DNA of 64,000 nt, from NCBI RefSeq assembly GCF_010994755.1, contig NZ_WHSB02000017.1, positions 1 to 64,000 on the forward strand. Reading direction: 5' to 3'. The DNA comes from Shinella lacus (GTDB lineage: Bacteria > Pseudomonadota > Alphaproteobacteria > Rhizobiales > Rhizobiaceae). Numbering within the stretch: position 1 is the stretch's first letter; the number at the start of each line of letters is the position of its first letter. Position numbers and translations under genes: made by a program. Under the pieces are notes generated by a model that worked only from the letters and a program-made list of their open reading frames with translations, was not told the DNA's origin and did no database searches. Of the stretch, positions 23,759-32,352 are shown piece by piece.

Positions 23759-26012
23759 AGGCCTGGGTTCCTGTGAGGACCGGCGGCAGCTCGACGGCGC
23801 GGCCGGGGATCTGGGCATTGTTTTCCTTCACCACGATGGGGGCATCGGCGAAGGATTTGACGGCGCTTTCGCGGATGAGGCCGGCGGAATATTGCAGCGC
23901 GCGCAGCGTCTCGCGGATGCTCCACAGCGCGAAGCGCGACGTGCCCCAGAAGAAGCTGCGGCGCACCTGCCGGCGCACGAGCCGTTCCTGAAGAACCGCC
24001 TGGTCGGAGAACATCAGCTCGGCGATCGCCATGAAGGTCTCCGGCGTGCGCTCCTTGTAGGCGAAGCCGTAGATGGCGCCCTCGCCGGCCGCGCGGCTGG
24101 AGCGGCAGATCACGTCGAAGGCGATGATCTGGCCGGCGCGGCGAAGCTGGATCGTCGCTTCGAGCGGGGTTTCGAGGTCGATTTCCGGCGCCTTGTCGAC
24201 GAACTCCACCGAGATGCCACCGGAGGAGGCATCCTGGATGATGATGTTGTTGAGCTTGCCGTCGATCTTCATCAGCGCGTGGCGCTTGACCGGCAGGCGC
24301 TGGTTGCGGCGCAGCTCACGGCGTTCGGCGACGACGCCCAGCGCAGCTCCGGCAAGGCCGAGATTGATGAGGTTCCAGCCGGCGACGATGGTTAGAAGCT
24401 CGGTCGCGACCGGCTCGGTCAGGAAGCGGTAGCCGGAATAGAGGGCTGCGGCCAGGAGCACGAAGAAGATGATGAAATAGGGCCGTGCCAGCGGCGAGAG
24501 CGTGCTGCGGTCGAGCGTCTGGCCCTTGGCGGTGACGTTGAAAGTGGGCTTCCTCGGATTGCGGATCACGCTGAGGATCGAGCCGAAGAGCAGCACCGAC
24601 TGGACATATTCATACAGCTCGGAAACCCAGGGCCAGCGCACGCGGCCGTAAAGGTAGCTCTGCATGGCGAAGGAGCCGATGAGATAGGTCACGGCATAGG
24701 AGGCGAATTCGAGGATGTTCGCCTGGTAGATTTCCAGCGAGAAGAAGATGTAGAGCAGCGGCGAGAAGACGAAGGCAAGCCGCGACAGCGGAAACAGCCA
24801 GAACAGGTTAATACCGGCATAGCAGATGCGCTGGGCGAGCGTCAGGCCTTTGGCGAGGAACGGGCGGTTGAGGATGAGGATCTGCAACATGCCCTGGCAC
24901 CAGCGGGCGCGCTGGCCGATGAAGGACACGAAGGTTTCCGGCTGGAGACCGGCGATCAGCGGCTTGTCGACATAGATGCTGTGCCAGCCCTTGGAGTGCA
25001 GCGCCAGCGCCGTCTCGCAATCCTCGGTGATCGACTGGCCGGAGAAACCATTCGCCGACGCAAGTGCCGAACGCCGCAGCACCGCCGCCGAGCCGCAGAA
25101 GAACGAGGCGTTCCACTTGTCGAGCCCGCGTTGCAGGATCGAGTAGAACATCTCGTTTTCCGACGGCATGCGCGCGAAGGTCTGGAGGTTCTTCTCCAGC
25201 GGATCGGGGTTGAGGAAGTAGTGCGGCGTCTGGACGAGGAACAGCTTCTTGTCTTCGCGGAAGAAACCGACCGTCTCGCGCAGGAACTCGCGCACCGGGG
25301 CATGGTCGGCGTCGAAGACCACGACGAGCTCGCCGTTCGAGACTTTCAGTCCCTCGTTGAGGTTGCCGGCCTTGGCGTGGTCGTTCTGCTTGCGGGCATG
25401 GTAGTGCACGCCGAGCGAGGCGCAAAGCGCCTTCAGTTGCTCGTGGCGGCGGATCGCGGCGATCGCGATGCGCGGGTCCTTGTGGTTGCGCTTGGCCTCC
25501 GTGCCGCCGTCGTCCAGCAGGTAGACGTTCAGCTTGTCCTTCGGATAGAGCAGCGATTTTGCCGCGGCGAGCGTGCCGGCGAGCAGTTCGGGCTCCTCGT
25601 TGTAGGACGGGATGAAGACATCGACCGTGGGCAGGCTTGCGGCCTCGCCCGGCTCCGGAGTTTTGCGCTTCAGCGGATCAGCCAGCATGAAGAAGCTGAT
25701 CGCCAGCATGGCAAGGCAGTACATCTCGGCCAGATACAGGATCAGGCCGGGGATGAAGTTGAGCGGCTCGTAGATGCTCGGCAGCGTTTCCGTGGTGCGC
25801 CAGAATGCGTAGCGCATGGCGAGGATGCCGGCAAAGGTGAAGGTGACGAGCCGCAGGGTGGTGTTGGCCGGGCGCGTCATCGCCAGGAACATCACGCCGA
25901 GCACGGCGAAGGAGAGAATGAGCTGGGCCTGGAGGCTGATCGGCAGCCAGAGAAGGAACAGCCCGAACATGCCAGCGGGAACCGCCAGCCACTTGACGCA
26001 CGTCATGTGCAT
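23751..26012 (-). CDS. bcsA: cellulose synthase catalytic subunit BcsA (UDP-forming, PilZ domain)
   Basis: A 753-residue GT2 enzyme. N-terminal membrane spans (about residues 10-110) precede the catalytic core with LLDDGG (165-170), the UDP-binding FDADHAP (233-239), TED (329-331) and QRARW (367-371). More membrane helices follow, then a PilZ domain (about 580-680) with an RRNQR arginine motif and DASSGG, so c-di-GMP should activate it. It makes beta-1,4-glucan from UDP-glucose and exports it with BcsB. It is first in the operon. No cellulase (bcsZ/celC) gene is present. Confidence 0.95.
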   Translation of the reverse strand: MHMTCVKWLAVPAGMFGLFLLWLPISLQAQLILSFAVLGVMFLAMTRPANTTLRLVTFTFAGILAMRYAFWRTTETLPSIYEPLNFIPGLILYLAEMYCLAMLAISFFMLADPLKRKTPEPGEAASLPTVDVFIPSYNEEPELLAGTLAAAKSLLYPKDKLNVYLLDDGGTEAKRNHKDPRIAIAAIRRHEQLKALCASLGVHYHARKQNDHAKAGNLNEGLKVSNGELVVVFDADHAPVREFLRETVGFFREDKKLFLVQTPHYFLNPDPLEKNLQTFARMPSENEMFYSILQRGLDKWNASFFCGSAAVLRRSALASANGFSGQSITEDCETALALHSKGWHSIYVDKPLIAGLQPETFVSFIGQRARWCQGMLQILILNRPFLAKGLTLAQRICYAGINLFWLFPLSRLAFVFSPLLYIFFSLEIYQANILEFASYAVTYLIGSFAMQSYLYGRVRWPWVSELYEYVQSVLLFGSILSVIRNPRKPTFNVTAKGQTLDRSTLSPLARPYFIIFFVLLAAALYSGYRFLTEPVATELLTIVAGWNLINLGLAGAALGVVAERRELRRNQRLPVKRHALMKIDGKLNNIIIQDASSGGISVEFVDKAPEIDLETPLEATIQLRRAGQIIAFDVICRSSRAAGEGAIYGFAYKERTPETFMAIAELMFSDQAVLQERLVRRQVRRSFFWGTSRFALWSIRETLRALQYSAGLIRESAVKSFADAPIVVKENNAQIPGRAVELPPVLTGTQAYG

Positions 26013-26167
26013 ATGAAAACCCCATTTGCATCGCGGCAGCGCGTCATGCGGACCGGTTCCACACAGGAACAGGTCAGACCCTAGGGTTCAGTGGTCAACG
26101 GATTCCTAATACAGTGCCAAATCGGGACTGCCGTCAAAAGCTTGGTAAATGAAGGGTTTACGACCCT

Positions 26168-27094
26168 CTAGGAATGGGCCGGCGCCTGAGATTTCGCAAC
26201 GATGAGGATACCGACAAGGGACACCGCCAGGCCCACCGCCATCGCCCAGGAAAGCGGCTCACCGAACATCAGCCAGGCCCAGATCATCGTCACCGGCGGG
26301 CTGAGATAGAGGATGGCCGTGACCCGGGCGGGCGAGGATTTCTGGAGTGCCAGATAATAGAGGCTCCAGGCCGCGAAGGTGGCGATGAAGACAAGCCAGA
26401 GAATACCGCCGATGAAGCCGGCGTCCAGAACCGGCAGCACGCCGCCTTCGTGCCAGGCGAGCACGGCGAAGATCACCGCCGCCGACAGGCACTGGATGCA
26501 GAGGCTCTGGTAGACCGGCATGGCGCTCGACGCACTGCGCTTCTGCAAGAGCGTCGCCAGCGCGAGTGAAAGCGTGCCGAGCACGGGCAGGCCATAGGCC
26601 CAGAGCGGCACATTGCCGATATCCAGCGACCAGCCGGACGCGATGACCACGCCGGCGAGCCCGATGAACGAACCGATCCACTGCCGGGTGGTGAGCGCCT
26701 GCCCGAGAATGGGCCAGGACAGGAAGGCGACCGCGAGCGGCAGCATGTCGGTGATGAGGGCGACGAGGCCGGTCGGCACGCCGAAGGAGATCGCCAGCGC
26801 AAAGCCCGACAGGTAGCCGGCCATGGCGAGCGCGCCGAGCAGCATGTGCAAGGCGATGTCTCTGCCGCGGATTTTCGGCCCCATCATCAAGGCGAAGGGC
26901 AGCAGCACCAAGCCCGAGACGAGGCTGCGCCAAAGCAGGATGAGGAAGATCGGTGCGTGATCGTGCGCAAAGCGAACGCCGATGAAGCCGGCGCTCCAGC
27001 TCACCACCAGCGCCGCTTCGAGAAGCACGAGGACAAGGATCGCCCATAGGCGGGTGGCCGGACGGGGCGCCGTCGCGAGATCCGCGGCGCTCAT
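26168..27094 (-). CDS. EamA/DMT-superfamily transporter
   Basis: A 308-residue protein with about ten membrane spans in two EamA repeats (about residues 15-150 and 165-300). The first repeat includes SAGFIGVRFAHDHAPIFLILLWRS and the second WSLYYLALQKSSPARVTAILYLSPPVTMIWAWLMFGEPLS, both typical of drug/metabolite exporters. It overlaps the TetR gene by 4 bases, so the repressor is transcribed with it. The substrate is unknown. Confidence 0.88.
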   Translation of the reverse strand: MSAADLATAPRPATRLWAILVLVLLEAALVVSWSAGFIGVRFAHDHAPIFLILLWRSLVSGLVLLPFALMMGPKIRGRDIALHMLLGALAMAGYLSGFALAISFGVPTGLVALITDMLPLAVAFLSWPILGQALTTRQWIGSFIGLAGVVIASGWSLDIGNVPLWAYGLPVLGTLSLALATLLQKRSASSAMPVYQSLCIQCLSAAVIFAVLAWHEGGVLPVLDAGFIGGILWLVFIATFAAWSLYYLALQKSSPARVTAILYLSPPVTMIWAWLMFGEPLSWAMAVGLAVSLVGILIVAKSQAPAHS

Positions 27095-27666
27095 AGGCTG
27101 TCCATGACGGAAATGGCAATCCTGCGCGCCGCCTTCAGCCGCCCGTCATGCCCGTCGAGCCCCGCGCGCGCCATCGCGCCTTCGAGCACGAAGGAGAGAT
27201 GTTCCGCCGTCTCATCGATCGCGGCACCACCATCAGGTTTCATCTCGCCGAGATATTGCCGGAAGAGCTGCTCCACCTCTTCCTTCTGCAATGCGACCGT
27301 CGCCCGGCCGGGATCGGCGATGGACAGTTCGGCAGCCGCATTCAGAAGCCCGCAGCCGCGAAAACCCCAGCCATAGGCGAGTTCGGCATGGTCGACATAG
27401 GAATCGAAGACTGCCAGCAGGCGCTCGCGCGGCGAGGCGGCGCTGGCGAGCCGATGCCGATACAGCGCGTGCCACTCCTCCAGCCGCGCATCGAGATAGG
27501 CCTTCACCAGCTCCGACTTGGAGGAGAAGTTGTTGTAGAGGCTCATCTTCGCAACGCCGGCATGGGCCGTGATCGTGTCGATCCCCGTCGCCCCTACCCC
27601 GTCCCGATAGAACAGTTCGGCAGCTGCCTTCAGCAGCCGTTCCCGTGCCGGCACTCGTTCGGTCAT
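27091..27666 (-). CDS. TetR family repressor of the DMT transporter
   Basis: A 191-residue protein. The N-terminal TetR HTH (about residues 5-55, RERLLKAAAELFYRDGVGATGIDTITAHAGVAKMSLYNNF) precedes a ligand-binding domain. The ATG at 27666 has GAGGTG upstream; the longer frame would start with TTG inside that site. A dyad at 27687-27700, 20 bases upstream, is a probable autoregulatory operator covering the shared promoter. Confidence 0.87.
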   Translation of the reverse strand: MTERVPARERLLKAAAELFYRDGVGATGIDTITAHAGVAKMSLYNNFSSKSELVKAYLDARLEEWHALYRHRLASAASPRERLLAVFDSYVDHAELAYGWGFRGCGLLNAAAELSIADPGRATVALQKEEVEQLFRQYLGEMKPDGGAAIDETAEHLSFVLEGAMARAGLDGHDGRLKAARRIAISVMDSL

Positions 27667-27686
27667 CGTGCACCTCAATTAAATAT

Positions 27687-27700
27687 GTAGACCGATCTAC
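27687..27700. promoter_or_regulatory. probable TetR operator
   Basis: GTAGA-CCGA-TCTAC is a perfect 5-bp dyad of the TAGACCGxTCTA class often bound by TetR-family repressors, placed between the promoter region and start of the tetR-DMT operon. Confidence 0.6.
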
Positions 27701-27789
27701 CTATTTTCGTCGGGAGTCAAGCGACGGCCACGCAAAAGGGCGCAGAACTCATCCACGCCCGGAACCGATCAAATTTTGAAGAGTGGAAA

Positions 27790-27866
27790 TGGTACGGTTG
27801 GGGGGTCTCGAACCTCCGACCTCAGGTGCCACAAACCTGCGCTCTAACCAACTGAGCTACAACCGC
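27790..27866 (-). tRNA. tRNA-His (GTG anticodon)
   Basis: A cloverleaf of 77 nt with encoded CCA (27792-27790): acceptor GCGGTTG / CAACCGT, D arm GCTC...GAGC, anticodon stem CAGGT/ACCTG with loop TTGTGGC, and T loop TTCGAGA. There is A73 and no encoded G-1, as is known for alphaproteobacterial tRNA-His. Pair 1-72 is G-U, and position 51-63 in the T stem is A-C. Confidence 0.95.
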
Positions 27867-27951
27867 ACAACGGCGCGTCGACCGCGCTTGGTGCGTCACA
27901 TACGGGCAGCCGCACCATTTTTCAAGCGTTTTTTGCATGCTTGCACATACG

Positions 27952-27981
27952 AAAATGGCCGGGCTCATACCCGGCCATTTT
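27952..27981. terminator. terminator between the phasin gene and tRNA-His
   Basis: AAAATGGCCGGG / CCCGGCCATTTT form a 12-bp stem with a 6-nt loop and A/T-rich ends, active in either direction. It lies just after the phasin stop. Confidence 0.85.
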
Positions 27982-28013
27982 ATCGTGCCGTGTAAAACCC
28001 TGCCAGGCGGGGC

Positions 28014-28463
28014 TTAGGCGGTCTTGAAGGACTTCATGGCCTTCTCGGCGGCGGACTTGCCGGGAGCCGAGACCTTTTCGGCAACCTTCTTGGAGGTTTC
28101 CTGCAGGGTGCGGGCCTGTTCGACGACGACTTCGGCCTGCTTGCGCAGGAACGCGGTCTGCAGCTCGAACAGTTCGGAGACCGACTTCACGCCGAGCAGG
28201 GCTTCCATGTGGGAAAGCGAGTTTTCGGCATTGGTGCGCAGCGCTTCGATGGCCTTGAGGCCGAGTTCGACGGAGCCGGCCTGGGCGCTTTCGAGCGTCG
28301 CTTCGACGGTCTTGGTCGCGTCTTCGGCGGCTTCCTTCATCTTGGCATAAGCTTCCTTGCTCTGAGCGGCGCCCTTTTCGGCGAACTCGCGGAAGCTTTC
28401 AGAGACCTTGCTGGGGTCGATGGATGCGATGGAGAATACGTCGTCGGTCTTCTTGGTAGCCAT
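28014..28463 (-). CDS. phaP: phasin family protein (polyhydroxyalkanoate granule-associated)
   Basis: A 149-residue, Ala/Lys/Glu-rich, almost wholly helical protein with no signal peptide. It has the Phasin_2 pattern (REFAEKGAAQSKEAYAKMKEAAED; NAENSLSHMEALLGVKSVSELFELQTAFLRKQ). Phasins coat PHB granules. The promoter TTGCAA-N17-TATATA (28520-28548) is overlapped by PhaR-like dyads, as expected if PhaR represses it until PHB accumulates. From memory, S. meliloti has PhaP1 next to cbrA as well. Confidence 0.9.
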   Translation of the reverse strand: MATKKTDDVFSIASIDPSKVSESFREFAEKGAAQSKEAYAKMKEAAEDATKTVEATLESAQAGSVELGLKAIEALRTNAENSLSHMEALLGVKSVSELFELQTAFLRKQAEVVVEQARTLQETSKKVAEKVSAPGKSAAEKAMKSFKTA

Positions 28464-28519
28464 TGTCTGCGCTCCTTGGTTTGGCCCTCTCTAGAGGCGC
28501 CGTGTTCTTGGATGAGCCG

Positions 28520-28548
28520 TATATAGACGATCTCTTTTCGCATTGCAA
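28520..28548 (-). promoter_or_regulatory. sigma-70 promoter of the phasin gene
   Basis: On the minus strand, TTGCAA (28548-28543), 17 nt, TATATA (28525-28520), 57 bases before the start codon. Confidence 0.7.
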
Positions 28549-28552
28549 CAAA

Positions 28553-28569
28553 ATTGTGCGGTGCACAAT
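28553..28569. promoter_or_regulatory. PhaR-like operator dyad upstream of the phasin promoter
   Basis: ATTGTGC-GGT-GCACAAT is a perfect 7-bp dyad with the TGC-N3-GCA core reported for PhaR/PhbF-type repressors. It abuts the -35 box. A second degenerate copy (TGTTGC-N3-GCG) overlaps the -35 itself. Confidence 0.5.
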
Positions 28570-28706
28570 AATTCGAGGCGGCGTTAACCCTTCCGCCCGA
28601 AAGCCCGGGCCTTTGCGGGCGAAGCGCTGGACCCCCCGCACATGCACCGCTATTAATAAAGCGTTAATCGAAAGCCGGGGCCCCGGAAGCAGACACAGGC
28701 CTGAAT

Positions 28707-31700
28707 ATGTCCGCAAAGCAGTATCCCTTTATCGACGTCGCCGTCCATGAACGGGTGCGCCTGCCCTTCGCCCGGGGCGAGGCGGTCGTGCTGTTTTCCA
28801 AGGACATGGCGCGCGTGCTCTGGTCGAACGGCCGCGGGGCCGCCCTTTTCGGTCACGACAACATCTATGATTTTCTGGACGCCGGCCCGGACCGCGCGGA
28901 TGTCGCCTTCCGCCAGCTTTCCGCCACCGCCCAGCAGGTGCAGGCGCCCGGCGAGCGCCGCAGCTTCATCATGCGCATCGGCAGCGGGTTTCGCAGCGTC
29001 CCGGTAAGTGCGGCCGTCGAGGGCGTCACCATCCGCCTCGGCGACGAGGCGATCCTGTTCAGCACGCCCGTCAGCGCCGGCCGACAGAGCCAGCAAGATG
29101 CGGCCGCCGCCATGTTGACCGGCTTCGACGATCCCGACACCCACATGGCCGTGCTCGACGGTGACGGCACGATCATCGCCGCCTCGGCGGATTTCGAAAG
29201 CCTCGCCGTCAGCCCGGAAACAAGGCGCGCGCTCGTGGAGGCCGCCGGCCGCAGCACGGAGCGCCTCGTCAAGCGCCCGATCGCCACCGGCCGCGGCAAC
29301 CTGCCCGCCGCCATCGGCCGCATCGCCACCGATCCGGCGCTGCACCTTCTCTTCGCCGTCGAAACGATCCTCGGGCATCTCGATCCGGATGAGGACGAGG
29401 CGGAGCCGATGGCTGTTACCGCGGTGGAGGTCGAGGTCGAGCCGGAGATCGAGACCCCTGTGGCGGAAGAGCCGCAGGTCGAGGACGTGCTGGAAGCCGA
29501 AGCGGTTGAGCCGGTTTCCGAGCCTGAAGCGGTCGCCTTCGTCGAGGAAGAGCCTACAATCGAGGACGTCGCTCCGTTGGAAAGTGCCGACGAGCCGGTC
29601 GAGGAAGCGCCTGAAGCCACCGCCGAAGACGTCGTTGCGGAAACCGTGGAAGAGGTCGAACCGGCGCTTGCGGAGGAACCCGTCGCCGAGGCCGCCGAAG
29701 CGCCCGTTGAAAAATCCGGCTTCGTCTTCAATCCGCAGGGACGGCCGATCCGTTTCGTCTGGAAGATCGATGCCGAGGGGCGGTTCAGCGAGATCTCGGA
29801 GGAATTCGCCGCCGCCGTCGGGCCGCATGCCGCGGCCATCTCCGGCGAGCGCTTCACCGATGTCGCGGCCCGCTTTGATCTCGACGCCGAAGGCAAGATC
29901 GGCGACCTGCTGCGCCGCCGCGATACTTGGTCGGGCAAGACGATCCTGTGGCCTGTCGAGGGCACGGCGCTCGTCGTGCCGGTCGATCTCGCCGCATTGC
30001 CCACCTATTCGCGCAACCGCGAATTCGACGGTTTCCGCGGCTTCGGCATCGTGCGCATCGCCGATTCGAGCGAGGACCCTCATGCGCGTGGGCTGACGCT
30101 CAGCCACATTGTCGAAGCGGCCGAGGAAGAGCAGACCGTCCTGGTGGAAGAGGTTCTGGCCGAAGAAGCCGGTACGCTGCTGGAGGACGCGGCGGAAGGG
30201 CTGACCGAAACGATCGAGATTCCGGATCATGCCTCTGCGCAGGTGACGGACGACGCTTTCGCGGCACCGGATGAGACGGTTGCCGAAGAAACCGCAGACA
30301 CCTCCCCGGCTCCGGAAGAAGAACCAACGCCGGTCGTGCCGGCCGATGACGAACAGGATGCCTTCCGCGGCGAGCGCCCGGCGTTGCGCCTGGTCGAAAA
30401 TCCGGCCCGTCGCCAGTCCGACAAGGTCGTGCAGCTCGAAACCCGGCGCAATCGCGGCGGTCTTTTCGATGGCCTCTCGACCGGCGAGCAGGCGGCGTTC
30501 CGCGAAATCGCCCGCCAGCTCGGCGAGACTTTCGGCAAGCGCAAGCCGGAGGACCGCCCGGCAGGCGACCGCGCCGCCGAAACACCGGCTGAGACGATCC
30601 GCGACGACGAGCCCGAAATTGCCGCCGTCGTGCCCGCGACAGGCGAGAACGACGCGGAAATGCCGGGCCTCGAAATCGGCCCGCATGCCGACGACCTCCT
30701 GAGCGAGGACCATGCCGAGACGCGCACGGCGATCGCCCCCCCGCGCCGGCAGATGGATTACGGCCTCACCGCCGCCGTGGTCGACGCGCTGCCCGTGGCG
30801 CTGCTGGTGCATGTCGGCGACCGGCTGATCCATGCCAATCCGGAATTCTTCCGCCTGACGGGCTATTCCAGCCTCGACGACCTCGAAGCCTCCGGTGGGC
30901 TCGAAATCCTGCTGGGCGGCCCGGACGAGGACGCAGGCGACGGCGACGGCACGATGGCGCTGCGCCATGCCGATGGCGAGAGTGCCAGCGCCGTGCGCGC
31001 CCGCCTCCAGTCGATCCGCTGGGAGGACGGCACCGCGCTGATGCTGGCGCTGACGCCGATCCAGGCCAACAAGCCGACCCTTTCGCTGGTCGAAACCGCG
31101 CCCGCGCCCATCGAGACCGAAGAGCGGAACGCCGACCAGGCGGCCGCCTCGGCACTGCGCATCGAGGTCAGCGAGCTGCGCTCCATCCTCGAAACCGCGA
31201 CCGATGGCGTCGTGGTGGTCGGGCAGGAAGGCGACATTCGCTCGATGAACCGCTCGGCAAGCGCCCTCTTCAACTATGACGAGGACGAGACGCGCGGCCG
31301 GCCGTTCGCCATGCTTTTTGCCCATGAAAGCCAGAAGGCGGTGCTCGATTATCTCGCCGGCCTGGCCGGCCATGGCGTCGCGAGCGTGCTCAATGACGGG
31401 CGCGAGGTCATCGGCCGCGAGGCCTCCGGCGGCTTCATCCCGCTGTTCATGACGATGGGCCGCCTCTCCTCCTCCTCCGGCTACTGCGCGGTCATTCGCG
31501 ACATTACCCAGTGGAAGCGCACCGAGGAGGAGTTGCGCAACGCCAAGCGCGCGGCCGAGACGGCGAATGCCCACAAGAGCGACTTCCTCGCCCGCGTCAG
31601 CCACGAGATCCGCACGCCGCTCAACGCCATCATCGGCTTTTCCGACATGATGGCGACGGAGCGCTTCGGCCCGATCGGCCATCCGCGCTACATCGAATAT

Positions 31701-32273
31701 GCCAACGATATCGGCCGCTCCGGCCGCCATGTGCTCGATATCGTCAACGACCTCCTCGACATTTCCAAGATCGAGGCGGGCGAGATGGAGCTGGAGTTCA
31801 CGGCCGTCGGCCTGAACGAGACGATCGCGGAAGCCGTGTCGCTGGTGCAGCCGCAGGCGAACGGCCAGCGCGTCATCATCCGCACCTCGCTTTCGGCCAA
31901 TGTACCGCAGATCGTCGCGGACCTGCGCTCGATCAAGCAGATCGCGCTCAACATCCTGTCGAATGCCATCCGCTTTACGCCCGCCGGCGGGCAGATCGTC
32001 GTGTCGACCGCCTACGAGCCGAACGGCAGCGTCGTGCTGCGCATCCGCGACACCGGCGTCGGCATGACGCGCAGCGAGCTGGAACAGGCGATGAAGCCCT
32101 TCCGGCAGGTGACCACGGGTGCGCGCAAGCGGGGCGACGGGACCGGCCTCGGCCTGCCGCTCACCAAGGCGATGGTCGATGCCAACCGGGCAAACTTTTC
32201 GATCAGCTCCACGCCGAACGAGGGCACGCTGGTCGAAGTGAGCTTTCCCTCGCCGCGCGTGTTGGCAGATTGA
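28707..32273 (+). CDS. cbrA: CbrA-like PAS-domain sensor histidine kinase
   Basis: An 1188-residue cytosolic kinase of the DivJ/PleC type. The N-terminal part contains PAS-like segments, a Glu/Pro/Val-rich acidic linker (about residues 230-335) and a second acidic region (about 470-560). Two recognisable PAS domains follow (about 685-790 and 820-930). The kinase core has phosphorylated His966 in VSHEIRTPLNAIIGFSDM, an N box with ILSNAIRFTP, and G boxes RDTGVGMT and GTGLGLPLTKAMV. No membrane span is evident. Position between phasin and acsA2 matches S. meliloti cbrA, which controls cell cycle, envelope and symbiosis through DivK/CtrA (from memory). Confidence 0.85.
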   Translation: MSAKQYPFIDVAVHERVRLPFARGEAVVLFSKDMARVLWSNGRGAALFGHDNIYDFLDAGPDRADVAFRQLSATAQQVQAPGERRSFIMRIGSGFRSVPVSAAVEGVTIRLGDEAILFSTPVSAGRQSQQDAAAAMLTGFDDPDTHMAVLDGDGTIIAASADFESLAVSPETRRALVEAAGRSTERLVKRPIATGRGNLPAAIGRIATDPALHLLFAVETILGHLDPDEDEAEPMAVTAVEVEVEPEIETPVAEEPQVEDVLEAEAVEPVSEPEAVAFVEEEPTIEDVAPLESADEPVEEAPEATAEDVVAETVEEVEPALAEEPVAEAAEAPVEKSGFVFNPQGRPIRFVWKIDAEGRFSEISEEFAAAVGPHAAAISGERFTDVAARFDLDAEGKIGDLLRRRDTWSGKTILWPVEGTALVVPVDLAALPTYSRNREFDGFRGFGIVRIADSSEDPHARGLTLSHIVEAAEEEQTVLVEEVLAEEAGTLLEDAAEGLTETIEIPDHASAQVTDDAFAAPDETVAEETADTSPAPEEEPTPVVPADDEQDAFRGERPALRLVENPARRQSDKVVQLETRRNRGGLFDGLSTGEQAAFREIARQLGETFGKRKPEDRPAGDRAAETPAETIRDDEPEIAAVVPATGENDAEMPGLEIGPHADDLLSEDHAETRTAIAPPRRQMDYGLTAAVVDALPVALLVHVGDRLIHANPEFFRLTGYSSLDDLEASGGLEILLGGPDEDAGDGDGTMALRHADGESASAVRARLQSIRWEDGTALMLALTPIQANKPTLSLVETAPAPIETEERNADQAAASALRIEVSELRSILETATDGVVVVGQEGDIRSMNRSASALFNYDEDETRGRPFAMLFAHESQKAVLDYLAGLAGHGVASVLNDGREVIGREASGGFIPLFMTMGRLSSSSGYCAVIRDITQWKRTEEELRNAKRAAETANAHKSDFLARVSHEIRTPLNAIIGFSDMMATERFGPIGHPRYIEYANDIGRSGRHVLDIVNDLLDISKIEAGEMELEFTAVGLNETIAEAVSLVQPQANGQRVIIRTSLSANVPQIVADLRSIKQIALNILSNAIRFTPAGGQIVVSTAYEPNGSVVLRIRDTGVGMTRSELEQAMKPFRQVTTGARKRGDGTGLGLPLTKAMVDANRANFSISSTPNEGTLVEVSFPSPRVLAD

Positions 32274-32352
32274 CCCTATTGGGCTAGACCGGGAAAAACG
32301 TGTCCCGGCGCCCCTGCCCCGTCAGGGATTGCCGCATCGTCGAGGTAAAGCC

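Noticed and set aside
28653..31730. 1025-residue open frame antisense to cbrA
   Set aside because: It mirrors the coding strand of a kinase with clear catalytic motifs, has an Arg/His/Gly-rich composition typical of antisense frames in GC-rich DNA, and shows no domain.
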